Below, one piece after another: positions 55,987-63,215 of a stretch of DNA of 64,000 nucleotides; the stretch's first letter is position 1; each line of letters opens with the position of its first letter. A program made the position numbers and the translations under genes. Location: the NCBI RefSeq assembly GCF_014638355.1, contig NZ_BMFK01000006.1:1-64000 (forward strand), in the 5' to 3' direction. Under the pieces are notes generated by a model. It searched no databases. It was not told the origin of the DNA and saw only the letters and a list, made by a program, of their open reading frames with translations. This DNA comes from Priestia taiwanensis. Its GTDB lineage: Bacteria; Bacillota; Bacilli; Bacillales; Bacillaceae_G.

Positions 55987-56217
55987 ATGGCTGCAATTTT
56001 AAATGCGTTAAAAGCTCTTGTTTCAAAAATCCCGTTCCACAAGGTACCACAATTCTTAGCATGGGCTGCAAACTTAGCTAAGGCTGCTGCTAGTAAAACA
56101 GCTGCTGAAGTGACTAAAATTTTAAACTTCATCAAGAGCAACGGTGGTAAAATCGTTGACTGGTTCTCAAAAGGATACACAGTATACGAAATTATCCGTA
56201 TGATTCTTGGCTACTAA
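55987..56217 (+). CDS. Leaderless bacteriocin-like peptide (aureocin A53/lacticin Q-like, extended)
   Basis: A 76-aa cationic peptide with no signal, no double-glycine leader and no cysteine: 9 Lys, 1 Arg, 2 Glu and 1 Asp (net about +7), Trp at 26 and 59, amphipathic helix-forming blocks separated by Pro16, Pro21 and Gly53-Gly54. The C-terminal third (GGKIVDWFSKGYTVYEIIR) parallels the ends of leaderless peptides such as lacticin Q (GKILDWLNAGQAIDWV) and BacSp222. Those are ~50-53 aa, so this one carries an extra ~23 residues. GGAGG precedes the ATG by 8 nt; a terminator-like hairpin follows. Function inferred. Confidence 0.78.
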   Translation: MAAILNALKALVSKIPFHKVPQFLAWAANLAKAAASKTAAEVTKILNFIKSNGGKIVDWFSKGYTVYEIIRMILGY

Positions 56218-56236
56218 TAAAAATTGTAGCACCAAT

Positions 56237-56275
56237 AGATTACCTATTTAGGGGTTATACCCTAATAGGTAATCT
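56237..56275 (+). terminator. Hairpin between bacteriocin-like gene and ABC operon
   Basis: Arms AGATTACCTATTTAGGG / CCCTAATAGGTAATCT (one mismatch) followed by TTCTTATTGTTTTT. Could be a partial terminator that lets the peptide mRNA outnumber the transporter mRNA. Confidence 0.75.
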
Positions 56276-56353
56276 TTCTTATTGTTTTTCGGAGATGGAC
56301 GATGATAAACTATAAACAATATTTAACAATTTTCACGAAGGAGAGTTCCCGCT

Positions 56354-57082
56354 ATGGATATTTTAATTCTGAAGAACATAAAAAAAATGTATGATGATAT
56401 TTGTGTATTATCTATTGATTCTCTTTCAATAAAAAAAGGGACTATAAGTGGATACCTTGGTAGAAATGGAGCTGGAAAATCTACAACTATTAAAATCATA
56501 ATGGGAATTATTACGCCTAATCAAGGGGAAATAACTTTCCAAAATGAAATAATGGATTATAAAAATCCAACACATAAAAAATATATAGGCTATTGTCCAG
56601 ACTACCCTGCTGTTTTTGATAAACTTACTGTTATTGAACACCTGAACTTTATGGCTTACCTTTTTGGATTAAAAAACCCTAAACAAATTGAAACTAAAAT
56701 AGAAAAGTATTTAAAGCATTTCGAAGTGGAGAAATATAAATATACCCTCATTAAAAACCTTTCAAGAGGAAATAAACAAAAAGTAGCTATTATTTCATCA
56801 ATTATTCATGACCCAGCACTCTTAGTCTATGATGAACCAACACTAGGATTAGACCCATTAAGTATTAAGCAATTTAAATCGATGCTAACAGAATATACAT
56901 CCACAGGTGGAACCGTCTTTTTATCTTCCCACTCATTAGATATTATTGAGGAAATTGCTGACACCGTTTCAATTATAAATGATGGGGAAATTGTTAAGAA
57001 AAATATATCTGTAGAACAGATACGAAATTCACTTACTAGTGTAGAAGATTATCTCATATCTGTTGTAGAAGGACGGGAATAA
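56354..57082 (+). CDS. ABC transporter ATP-binding protein of the bacteriocin locus
   Basis: A 242-aa ATPase: Walker A GRNGAGKSTTI (~35-45), signature-like LSRGNKQKV, Walker B LLVYDEPTLGLDP and H-loop SSHSLD. AAGGAG ribosome site. It is followed 5 bp later by a large permease, so the pair is a dedicated transporter for export of, or immunity to, the upstream peptide, as in other leaderless bacteriocin loci. A/T-rich codon use compared with flanking core genes. Confidence 0.88.
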   Translation: MDILILKNIKKMYDDICVLSIDSLSIKKGTISGYLGRNGAGKSTTIKIIMGIITPNQGEITFQNEIMDYKNPTHKKYIGYCPDYPAVFDKLTVIEHLNFMAYLFGLKNPKQIETKIEKYLKHFEVEKYKYTLIKNLSRGNKQKVAIISSIIHDPALLVYDEPTLGLDPLSIKQFKSMLTEYTSTGGTVFLSSHSLDIIEEIADTVSIINDGEIVKKNISVEQIRNSLTSVEDYLISVVEGRE

Positions 57083-57087
57083 TCTAT

Positions 57088-58644
57088 ATGAACTTTATCA
57101 ACTATTTGTCATTTAAATATAAGCTAAACCGTCATAAGCCAAAAGGATCTCTAAGAGACTTATTTCTTGAAGTATTTGTTATATCTTTTCTTTTCATGGT
57201 ATTAACTTTAATTCTATTTTTGATTATTAAGCTGTTCCCTCAGTATATCCAAGACGATATGAATAAATATATACTTGGTTTATACGCATTTGTTTGTTTA
57301 ATATCTTTATCTAGTTCTATTAAAAAGTTCTATAAAGAATATTTCCTCTCTCCAGAGCGTGAGATATTACTTGTAGCACCAATTAAAAATTCTCAAATTA
57401 TTTTATCGAGATTTTTTATCGTTGCGATAGAAATTATCACTATAAACATGATGTTCTTACTGCCATTTATCTTGGCAAATTACTTTGCAAACAACATACC
57501 TATTGAGATTTTTCTAATTACTATTCCGCAAATAGTAGCTAGTTCTATTTTCTTTAGTGTTATTGCACATATACTTTTCGCTCTAGCTTATATCATTTCA
57601 AAAGGAAGAGGATTAAAGACAATTGCTTATTCTCTAGTAACTTTCTCTTCTGTCGGTGTAGTTGCTATAATAGTCTACTTACAAAACTACTCCTCATTTT
57701 TATTAACTCAAAACAAATTTGTTGAGAATATCTTTTATCTTTTATTTCAATATCCAAACTATCTGTTGCTTAATAAAATCGACCTTTTAAATGCTGGTTT
57801 ATTTACATTGTTCGTATTAATAAACGCTCTATGCTTTATTCCTATTGCCTATTGGATGACTAATTATTGCTATAACAAAGGATTGTTATCGATTTCTTCT
57901 AGAGATTTAGATAGATCTTTCTATTTAAATAAGGTCTCAAATGTAATACATAAATGTATAGGCAGCCATTTTATAAAAAAAGATCTGTTATATTTATTAA
58001 GATCACCTAAATTATTTTCTGTGTTTGTTTCACCATTTTTATTAACTAGTGTTCTTGAATATAAAAACCAATTTGCTTCTTCAGGCTCATTATTAACTGT
58101 ATTAATCAATATTTTTACACTAGTTATTACCAGTGTCATTTTACACATACTTATGTCAGACGACTTAAATCATCAGGAACTACTATTTTCTGCTCCTTTT
58201 GATATTGAAGAACTCTATAATAAAAGGGTAAATTTCTTACACTTATCATCTTTTATTATTTCAGGTACCTATTTATTAACAGTATGTATCTTAGAGTCCG
58301 TTAGGATAGAGGTAATCATATATGGAATGGGACAATTGTTATTCATCACCTATATTTCATCTCGAGTACTCTTATCGAGGACTTTCAAAAGATGTACAAA
58401 AGATGGTAGAGGCTATATGTATGATGGAAAAATAATTAGAACAATCGTATATTATTTCTTTGTATGGTCTGTCCCATTAATGATTTTCTTCGCTACTCTA
58501 CAAGAATCTTTAGTTATGTTATTGGATAATGGTACATTCTCTACACTCGGTAAATTTGGTAATATAGCTATCTTAGTAGTTATATTGGCAATGCTATATA
58601 AAGGAAGTAAATCAAATATAGAACATAAGGAGAGTCGGTCATGA
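57088..58644 (+). CDS. Large ABC-type permease of the bacteriocin locus
   Basis: A 518-aa membrane protein with about 12 hydrophobic segments, starting with a basic cytoplasmic end (SFKYKLNRHKPKGS) like ABC-2 permeases but about twice the usual size, suggesting a fused two-half permease. Coupled to the ATPase gene upstream (5 bp) and overlapping the next small gene by 4 bp (ATGA). Likely forms the transport path for the peptide; the family is otherwise unrecognised. Confidence 0.8.
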   Translation: MNFINYLSFKYKLNRHKPKGSLRDLFLEVFVISFLFMVLTLILFLIIKLFPQYIQDDMNKYILGLYAFVCLISLSSSIKKFYKEYFLSPEREILLVAPIKNSQIILSRFFIVAIEIITINMMFLLPFILANYFANNIPIEIFLITIPQIVASSIFFSVIAHILFALAYIISKGRGLKTIAYSLVTFSSVGVVAIIVYLQNYSSFLLTQNKFVENIFYLLFQYPNYLLLNKIDLLNAGLFTLFVLINALCFIPIAYWMTNYCYNKGLLSISSRDLDRSFYLNKVSNVIHKCIGSHFIKKDLLYLLRSPKLFSVFVSPFLLTSVLEYKNQFASSGSLLTVLINIFTLVITSVILHILMSDDLNHQELLFSAPFDIEELYNKRVNFLHLSSFIISGTYLLTVCILESVRIEVIIYGMGQLLFITYISSRVLLSRTFKRCTKDGRGYMYDGKIIRTIVYYFFVWSVPLMIFFATLQESLVMLLDNGTFSTLGKFGNIAILVVILAMLYKGSKSNIEHKESRS

Positions 58645-58772
58645 AAACAGGAGAAAAAAAAGGAAGAACATTAGGACAAAAATTTAGTTTAGGATTCTCG
58701 ATTTTCTGTATAATATTCCTGACCCTTAAGTTTACGGGTTTATTAGATACTATTATTGAGTCTTTTAAATAA
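58641..58772 (+). CDS. 43-aa basic membrane peptide, candidate immunity protein
   Basis: A short gene usually missed by gene callers: 43 aa, basic N-terminus (MKTGEKKGRTLGQKFS, six Lys/Arg), one hydrophobic helix (~17-34, LGFSIFCIIFLTLKFTGLL) and short tail. It starts at the ATGA overlap with the permease stop and has AAGGAG 7 nt upstream, so it is translated with the ABC genes. Size, charge and position match small hydrophobic self-immunity peptides of bacteriocin loci. No homology claim is made. Confidence 0.72.
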   Translation: MKTGEKKGRTLGQKFSLGFSIFCIIFLTLKFTGLLDTIIESFK

Positions 58773-58800
58773 TCTTGAAATGTTAGTTTACTTCTAAAAA

Positions 58801-58835
58801 TAAAAGTACCCCACTCTAATGGTGGGGTACTTTTA
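58801..58835. terminator. Bidirectional terminator
   Basis: Perfect arms TAAAAGTACCCCAC / GTGGGGTACTTTTA around a 7-nt loop with U-tracts, between the convergent immunity-peptide and kinase genes. Confidence 0.9.
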
Positions 58836-60545
58836 TTTGGTTTTATTTTTATAAAAAGTCAATTTGACTACAGTACCTTTATTCTCCTCACTGATTACCA
58901 TCACATCCCCACCATGCGCAACTACTAACTGATGAGCAATAGCCATCCCAAGGCCAGAACCATTGTCACTCTCCATTGTATTGCCACCGCGGTAATAACG
59001 ATTAAAAAGATTATCTACTGTTTCTTTATCCATACCAATTCCATTATCTTCAATTACAATAGTAGTAGACAAATTGGATTGCTCCACTTTAATACTGATC
59101 TCTGTTCCCCTCGGATTATGCTTAATCGCGTTTGCTAGTAAATTGTTAATGATTCTTGTAAACCATTTAATATCTACTTCAAGAAATAATGATACTCCCG
59201 CATGCTCAAAATGCATGTAATTTTCTTCTACTGTAAAACTAACAACTATTTCCTGCAAAAGCGAAGTAATATTATGATTTTCTTTTTTTATTGGTAGTCC
59301 ATTATTTTTCAATCTATATGTAAGATTTAAATCCTCTATTAATTCATTCATATACTCAGATTTTTCTTTAATAATGTTACCAAAATTAATTGTTTCTTCT
59401 TTAGACCAATTATAAGCCTCAGATTCTAGTAAAACGGCATAACCATATATTGAACTTAGTGGTGTCTTAAGATCATGAGAAAGCCCTGCAATCCACTCCT
59501 CACGGGTTTTATTCATCTGTATTTGTAATTCTTCATTTTTTTTCAAATTAAATGCTAGTGTATCTAAAGATGTGAATACTTCGTTAAAAATTTTATATTT
59601 TTTGTTTAAATTTCCATCTTTGTTTAGTATGGAAATTTTACCTTTTTTGTTTTTTGGTTCTTCTAACTTACCTTCGGACATGTTATTAATCCTTTTCATC
59701 ATGTATAACAAAGGTACTCCGAATCTCTGACCGTACCAAAATGAAAGTCCTATGATTAATATAATAATTATAAGTGTAATTATTCCCAAACTTTTTAGAA
59801 GTGAACCATTAATAATTTCATCTGTAATATGTTCTGGGCTATAATTTACATTCTTCGTTCCTATTACATACACATAATCTGCGTTCTTATCGTAGTAAGT
59901 AGAGATATCATACTCAGAATTCCATGGTTCTTTCTCAATGGATAAGATATCATTAAACGTGTATTGAAGGTCCGGAGGAGCTTGAAATTCTTTTACAACT
60001 TTTCCTTGTGAATTATAAGCTTGTACCCAAGCATCGTTCTGCGATAAATATCGCTGAGTAGCTTCATTTATTTTAAGAAAAGTTTCCATAGATAATATCC
60101 CACTTAATATTTCCTTACTTTTTAACCTTTCACCGTACAATACGGTTACTTTTGTTCCATTCTCTGCATTAATCTCCCAATGATACGTTCGATATTTACT
60201 GGAATCAATAGATAAAATATCCGTAAAGTCATAAAAATCTGGTACTTCTTCTGGTGTATTCCATTTACCAATAACCTTACCTGTCTGATCAATAATTTGG
60301 AGCCATCCACCCTTTGATAAAACAGATTCTTTTACCTTGTCATTTAATACTGCACTACCACTCTCAACAGTAATAGCATGTTCTAAATATTCCTCAGAAA
60401 CCATTTTAAAATTAGACTCCATTTCGGACTGTGAAATATTAAAAGACAAGTAAACAAGTGCTCCAGTAATAAAACTTATAATTATTACAAGGGTTAAAAT
60501 AAAGTGAATGACAAAATGTTGAGTGAGTTTTCTTTTCAAGCTCAT
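58833..60545 (-). CDS. Sensor histidine kinase with duplicated extracellular module
   Basis: A 570-aa kinase: TM1 ~13-36, an extracellular domain ~37-250, TM2 ~251-270, HAMP-like region, HisKA with His357 in GLSHDLKTPL, HATPase_c (NLLANAIKHNPRG, DNGIGM, GSGLGMAI). The outer domain contains two copies of one module, GWLQIIDQTGKVIGKW...DILSI (80-113) and AWVQAYNSQGKVVKEF...DILSI (172-203), about 91 residues apart. Overlaps the response-regulator start by 4 bp. The adjacent ABC transporter suggests it senses a peptide antibiotic. Confidence 0.9.
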   Translation of the reverse strand: MSLKRKLTQHFVIHFILTLVIIISFITGALVYLSFNISQSEMESNFKMVSEEYLEHAITVESGSAVLNDKVKESVLSKGGWLQIIDQTGKVIGKWNTPEEVPDFYDFTDILSIDSSKYRTYHWEINAENGTKVTVLYGERLKSKEILSGILSMETFLKINEATQRYLSQNDAWVQAYNSQGKVVKEFQAPPDLQYTFNDILSIEKEPWNSEYDISTYYDKNADYVYVIGTKNVNYSPEHITDEIINGSLLKSLGIITLIIIILIIGLSFWYGQRFGVPLLYMMKRINNMSEGKLEEPKNKKGKISILNKDGNLNKKYKIFNEVFTSLDTLAFNLKKNEELQIQMNKTREEWIAGLSHDLKTPLSSIYGYAVLLESEAYNWSKEETINFGNIIKEKSEYMNELIEDLNLTYRLKNNGLPIKKENHNITSLLQEIVVSFTVEENYMHFEHAGVSLFLEVDIKWFTRIINNLLANAIKHNPRGTEISIKVEQSNLSTTIVIEDNGIGMDKETVDNLFNRYYRGGNTMESDNGSGLGMAIAHQLVVAHGGDVMVISEENKGTVVKLTFYKNKTK

Positions 60546-61255
60546 GGCCTTACTACCTCTTCAGAAACCATTTTATAACCTATCCCTCGTACAGTTTTTA
60601 AATACTGTGGATTACTAGGATTCCCCTCAATTTTTTCTCTTAGTTTTCTAATATGTACCATAACTGTATTCTCATCAAACTGGATATCATCTCCCCAAAC
60701 TTGATAGTATAATTGCTCCTTAGTAAACACCCTATTAGGGTTCTTACAAAAGAATGCTAGAAGTGAATAAATTAGCCCTGAACAAGCCACTACCTCTCCA
60801 GCTACTGTTAATTCAGCTGACTTTAAATCTACCTTAAACCTTCCGAAATCTATTAATTCTTCTTGTACTTGAATTTTATTTGTTGAAAGGTACCTGCCTA
60901 GTTGTACTTTTATCCTGGCTACAACCTCAAGAGGGTTAAATGGTTTCGTTATGTAGTCATCACATCCATAAGCAAATCCCTTTAACTTATCTAAATCGGA
61001 ACTCCTTGCGGAAATGAAAAATATAGGGACGTTAGATACTTTTCGTATTTGCGGCAAGATATCGTAGCCAGAAATGTCTGGTAACATGATATCCAGAATA
61101 ATAAGGTCATAGGTGTTAGAGTTAATTAGCTTTAAAGTATCCTTACCGTGTGTACACGTTTCAATAGAGATAAAACCTTCATTTTTTAATACCAACTTCA
61201 ACATATCCAAAATTGATTTTTCATCATCTACAATTAATATTCTACCCTTCTGCAT
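60542..61255 (-). CDS. OmpR-family response regulator of the bacteriocin locus
   Basis: A 237-aa regulator: receiver VDDE at 9-12, phospho-acceptor Asp55 in IILDIMLP, ITKPFNP lysine, C-terminal winged helix ending RGIGYKMV. Divergent from a permease-ATPase pair; 11-bp-phased direct repeats lie in between. First gene of the two-gene operon with the kinase. Confidence 0.92.
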   Translation of the reverse strand: MQKGRILIVDDEKSILDMLKLVLKNEGFISIETCTHGKDTLKLINSNTYDLIILDIMLPDISGYDILPQIRKVSNVPIFFISARSSDLDKLKGFAYGCDDYITKPFNPLEVVARIKVQLGRYLSTNKIQVQEELIDFGRFKVDLKSAELTVAGEVVACSGLIYSLLAFFCKNPNRVFTKEQLYYQVWGDDIQFDENTVMVHIRKLREKIEGNPSNPQYLKTVRGIGYKMVSEEVVRP

Positions 61256-61273
61256 ATCAATCTCCTCTTCCTA

Positions 61274-61328
61274 TTTAAGGTGGTTTTAAGGTTCCATTAA
61301 TTCCCTCTTAATCTTCTACTATTATAAT
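61274..61328 (+). promoter_or_regulatory. Phased TTTAAGGT repeats and promoter of the second ABC operon
   Basis: TTTAAGGT at 61274-61281 and 61285-61292, 11 bp apart, followed 7 bp later by a weak -35 (ATTCCC, 61300-61305), 17 bp and -10 TATAAT (61323-61328). This mirrors the layout at 5150-5204 and suggests activation by the neighbouring response regulator. Confidence 0.6.
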
Positions 61329-61364
61329 TGAATTACACTAAATATAGAAAGGAACGATGTTAAA

Positions 61365-62051
61365 ATGTGGTCAATCTGTTTAAACGAATTTAAAGGATAT
61401 TTTAAAAGTGTTAAGTCCATTATTATAATTGCTATTATATTTGGAGTCACATTCATGATAGCAGACACTATGACAAGTTCTGCTGATGAATTAGGATTAG
61501 GGGATGTTGGTAAGGATGGTTATGCATTAGGAACATTATTTATTGTATTCGCCTTAGGGTTTTTGTTTATTGCCTCACTTTCCCATGACCAAATTAATCG
61601 CGAAGTTAGTAGCCGAACCATGAGATTTCTAGTTACTAAAACAGGAAGAACAAATATATTATTAGGAAAATATTTAGGTGTTTGGTTATTTTGGCTATTT
61701 TGTATATCTGCTTCTTTTATTCTAATTACGTTTGTTTCTGGTAATTTTTTATGGTACGGACTTTTGGAGTGCATGGTATTCCTTTCCGTTGCTCTAGCTT
61801 TCAATCTAATATTCTCCATTATTTTACCTAAACCAGCCTTATCTATGTTCTTTGGAATTACTTTTGCCTTGGTCTTCCCTGGAATTAGTTTTTGGGCAAT
61901 ATACTCAGACAAAATCTATATTTCTTGGTTTAAGTATATTACTCCGTACTACTACTCAACTCTAGGTGAATATTACTTATTAATTAACATTCTTTATGCA
62001 GGAGTACTATTCTTAATTGCAGCGACAATCTTTAAAGGGAGAGATTTATAA
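61365..62051 (+). CDS. ABC-2 type permease
   Basis: A 228-aa membrane protein with six hydrophobic segments; N-terminus MWSICLNEFKGYFKSVKS and the DQINREVSSRTMRFLVTKTGR loop after TM2 are typical of ABC-2 permeases. Its stop overlaps the ATPase start by 1 bp (TAATG). Together they form the target transporter of the divergent two-component system. Permease precedes ATPase, the reverse of the first module in the window. Confidence 0.87.
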   Translation: MWSICLNEFKGYFKSVKSIIIIAIIFGVTFMIADTMTSSADELGLGDVGKDGYALGTLFIVFALGFLFIASLSHDQINREVSSRTMRFLVTKTGRTNILLGKYLGVWLFWLFCISASFILITFVSGNFLWYGLLECMVFLSVALAFNLIFSIILPKPALSMFFGITFALVFPGISFWAIYSDKIYISWFKYITPYYYSTLGEYYLLINILYAGVLFLIAATIFKGRDL

Positions 62052-62977
62052 TGAATATAATTGAAACAAGTAACCTTACAAAGAAATATGGAAAGAAAAC
62101 TGTTGTTGATAACATTAGTTTGACCGTAAAAAAAGGCGATATATTTGGATTTTTAGGCAGAAATGGTGCTGGTAAATCTACATTTATAAATATGATTACA
62201 GGAATTATTCAACCTACAGCAGGTTCATTTAAGTTATTGAATGAAACAAATTTAAATAAAGTTTATCAAAAAATAGGTGTTCTTCCCGATTACTCCTCTT
62301 TTTATGACTCTTTAACAGCATTAGATCATCTCAAATTTTTTGCACGGATTAATGGTCATAAACTTTCATCTGAAGAAGGAATTTCTATACTAAGCCAAGT
62401 AGGGCTTGAAGGCGATGCAGATAAAAAGGCTGGTAAATTTTCTTTTGGTATGAAAAAGAAATTAGGTATAGCTCAAGCTATTGCACATAATCCTGAGCTG
62501 ATTTTTTTAGATGAACCGACTTCTGGTATAGACGCTGAGTCTGGGCTAAAAATCCAAAAACTAATTCGTCAATTACAAGCTGAAGGAAAAACCATCTTTA
62601 TGACTTCTCATAATTTAAATGAGGTTGAAAAAATTTGTAATAGGATTGCTATTATGAAAGACGGTTCAATTATAAATCAAGGTACATTAGAAGAATTGAA
62701 AAGACATTATATGTCTTCTTACCAAATCGAAATTAAACATTCACTTTTCGCAAGTGAAAAAACTGATTTAGTACCTCAATTCCTTGATTCTATTGGAACA
62801 GATATAGTTACAAAAGGAAATACAACTTCCTTAATAGTTGAATCAGAAGATAAGATTCCTTACATTGTAAGGGCATTTACACATAATAATATCGATATCT
62901 TTAAAGTAAATGTTAATGAGCCTTCATTAGAAGAAATATTCTTGGATGAAAGAAATAGAGAAAAACAGATTTCTTAA
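62051..62977 (+). CDS. ABC transporter ATP-binding protein
   Basis: A 308-aa ATPase: Walker A GRNGAGKSTFI (~37-47), signature FSFGMKKKLG, Walker B LIFLDEPTSGIDAES, H-loop TSHNLNE, and a C-terminal ~85-residue extension as in bacitracin/lantibiotic resistance ATPases. Partner of the 228-aa permease. It may give resistance to the locus peptide or to foreign peptide antibiotics. Confidence 0.9.
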   Translation: MNIIETSNLTKKYGKKTVVDNISLTVKKGDIFGFLGRNGAGKSTFINMITGIIQPTAGSFKLLNETNLNKVYQKIGVLPDYSSFYDSLTALDHLKFFARINGHKLSSEEGISILSQVGLEGDADKKAGKFSFGMKKKLGIAQAIAHNPELIFLDEPTSGIDAESGLKIQKLIRQLQAEGKTIFMTSHNLNEVEKICNRIAIMKDGSIINQGTLEELKRHYMSSYQIEIKHSLFASEKTDLVPQFLDSIGTDIVTKGNTTSLIVESEDKIPYIVRAFTHNNIDIFKVNVNEPSLEEIFLDERNREKQIS

Positions 62978-63106
62978 TTTTAGCGAAAGAGTATCTGATA
63001 GGATTATTTACATAAAATTGAATTATTGTACAAATCTATCACAGCACTGGTTTGAAATATAGTTTAACCAAAAAAAGTATTGAATAGATTAATGTTTAAG
63101 CATAAT

Positions 63107-63158
63107 TGAACAGCCCCTATTTTAACTTCATTGAGAAGAAAAAAATAGGGGCTGTTCA
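63107..63158 (-). terminator. Terminator of glmS
   Basis: Perfect arms TGAACAGCCCCTATTTT / AAAATAGGGGCTGTTCA around a 17-nt loop, between glmS and the acquired-looking segment. Confidence 0.88.
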
Positions 63159-63215
63159 CTGTCACTACTTGAACTTTATTTTAAATCCACAACACATATA
63201 CCTTTTATTTGTTCG

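Noticed and set aside
55968..56180. 70-codon frame antisense to the bacteriocin-like gene
   Set aside because: No ribosome site, and the opposite strand has the supported gene with GGAGG and a bacteriocin-like product.
55987..56217. Interpretation of the 76-aa peptide as a circular bacteriocin
   Set aside because: Circular bacteriocins are made with a leader and usually lie beside a DUF95/SpoIIM-like membrane protein; neither is present here.
62978..63106. Tn7-type transposon end beside glmS
   Set aside because: No transposase genes or terminal repeats (TGT...ACA type) could be seen; only the location is suggestive.
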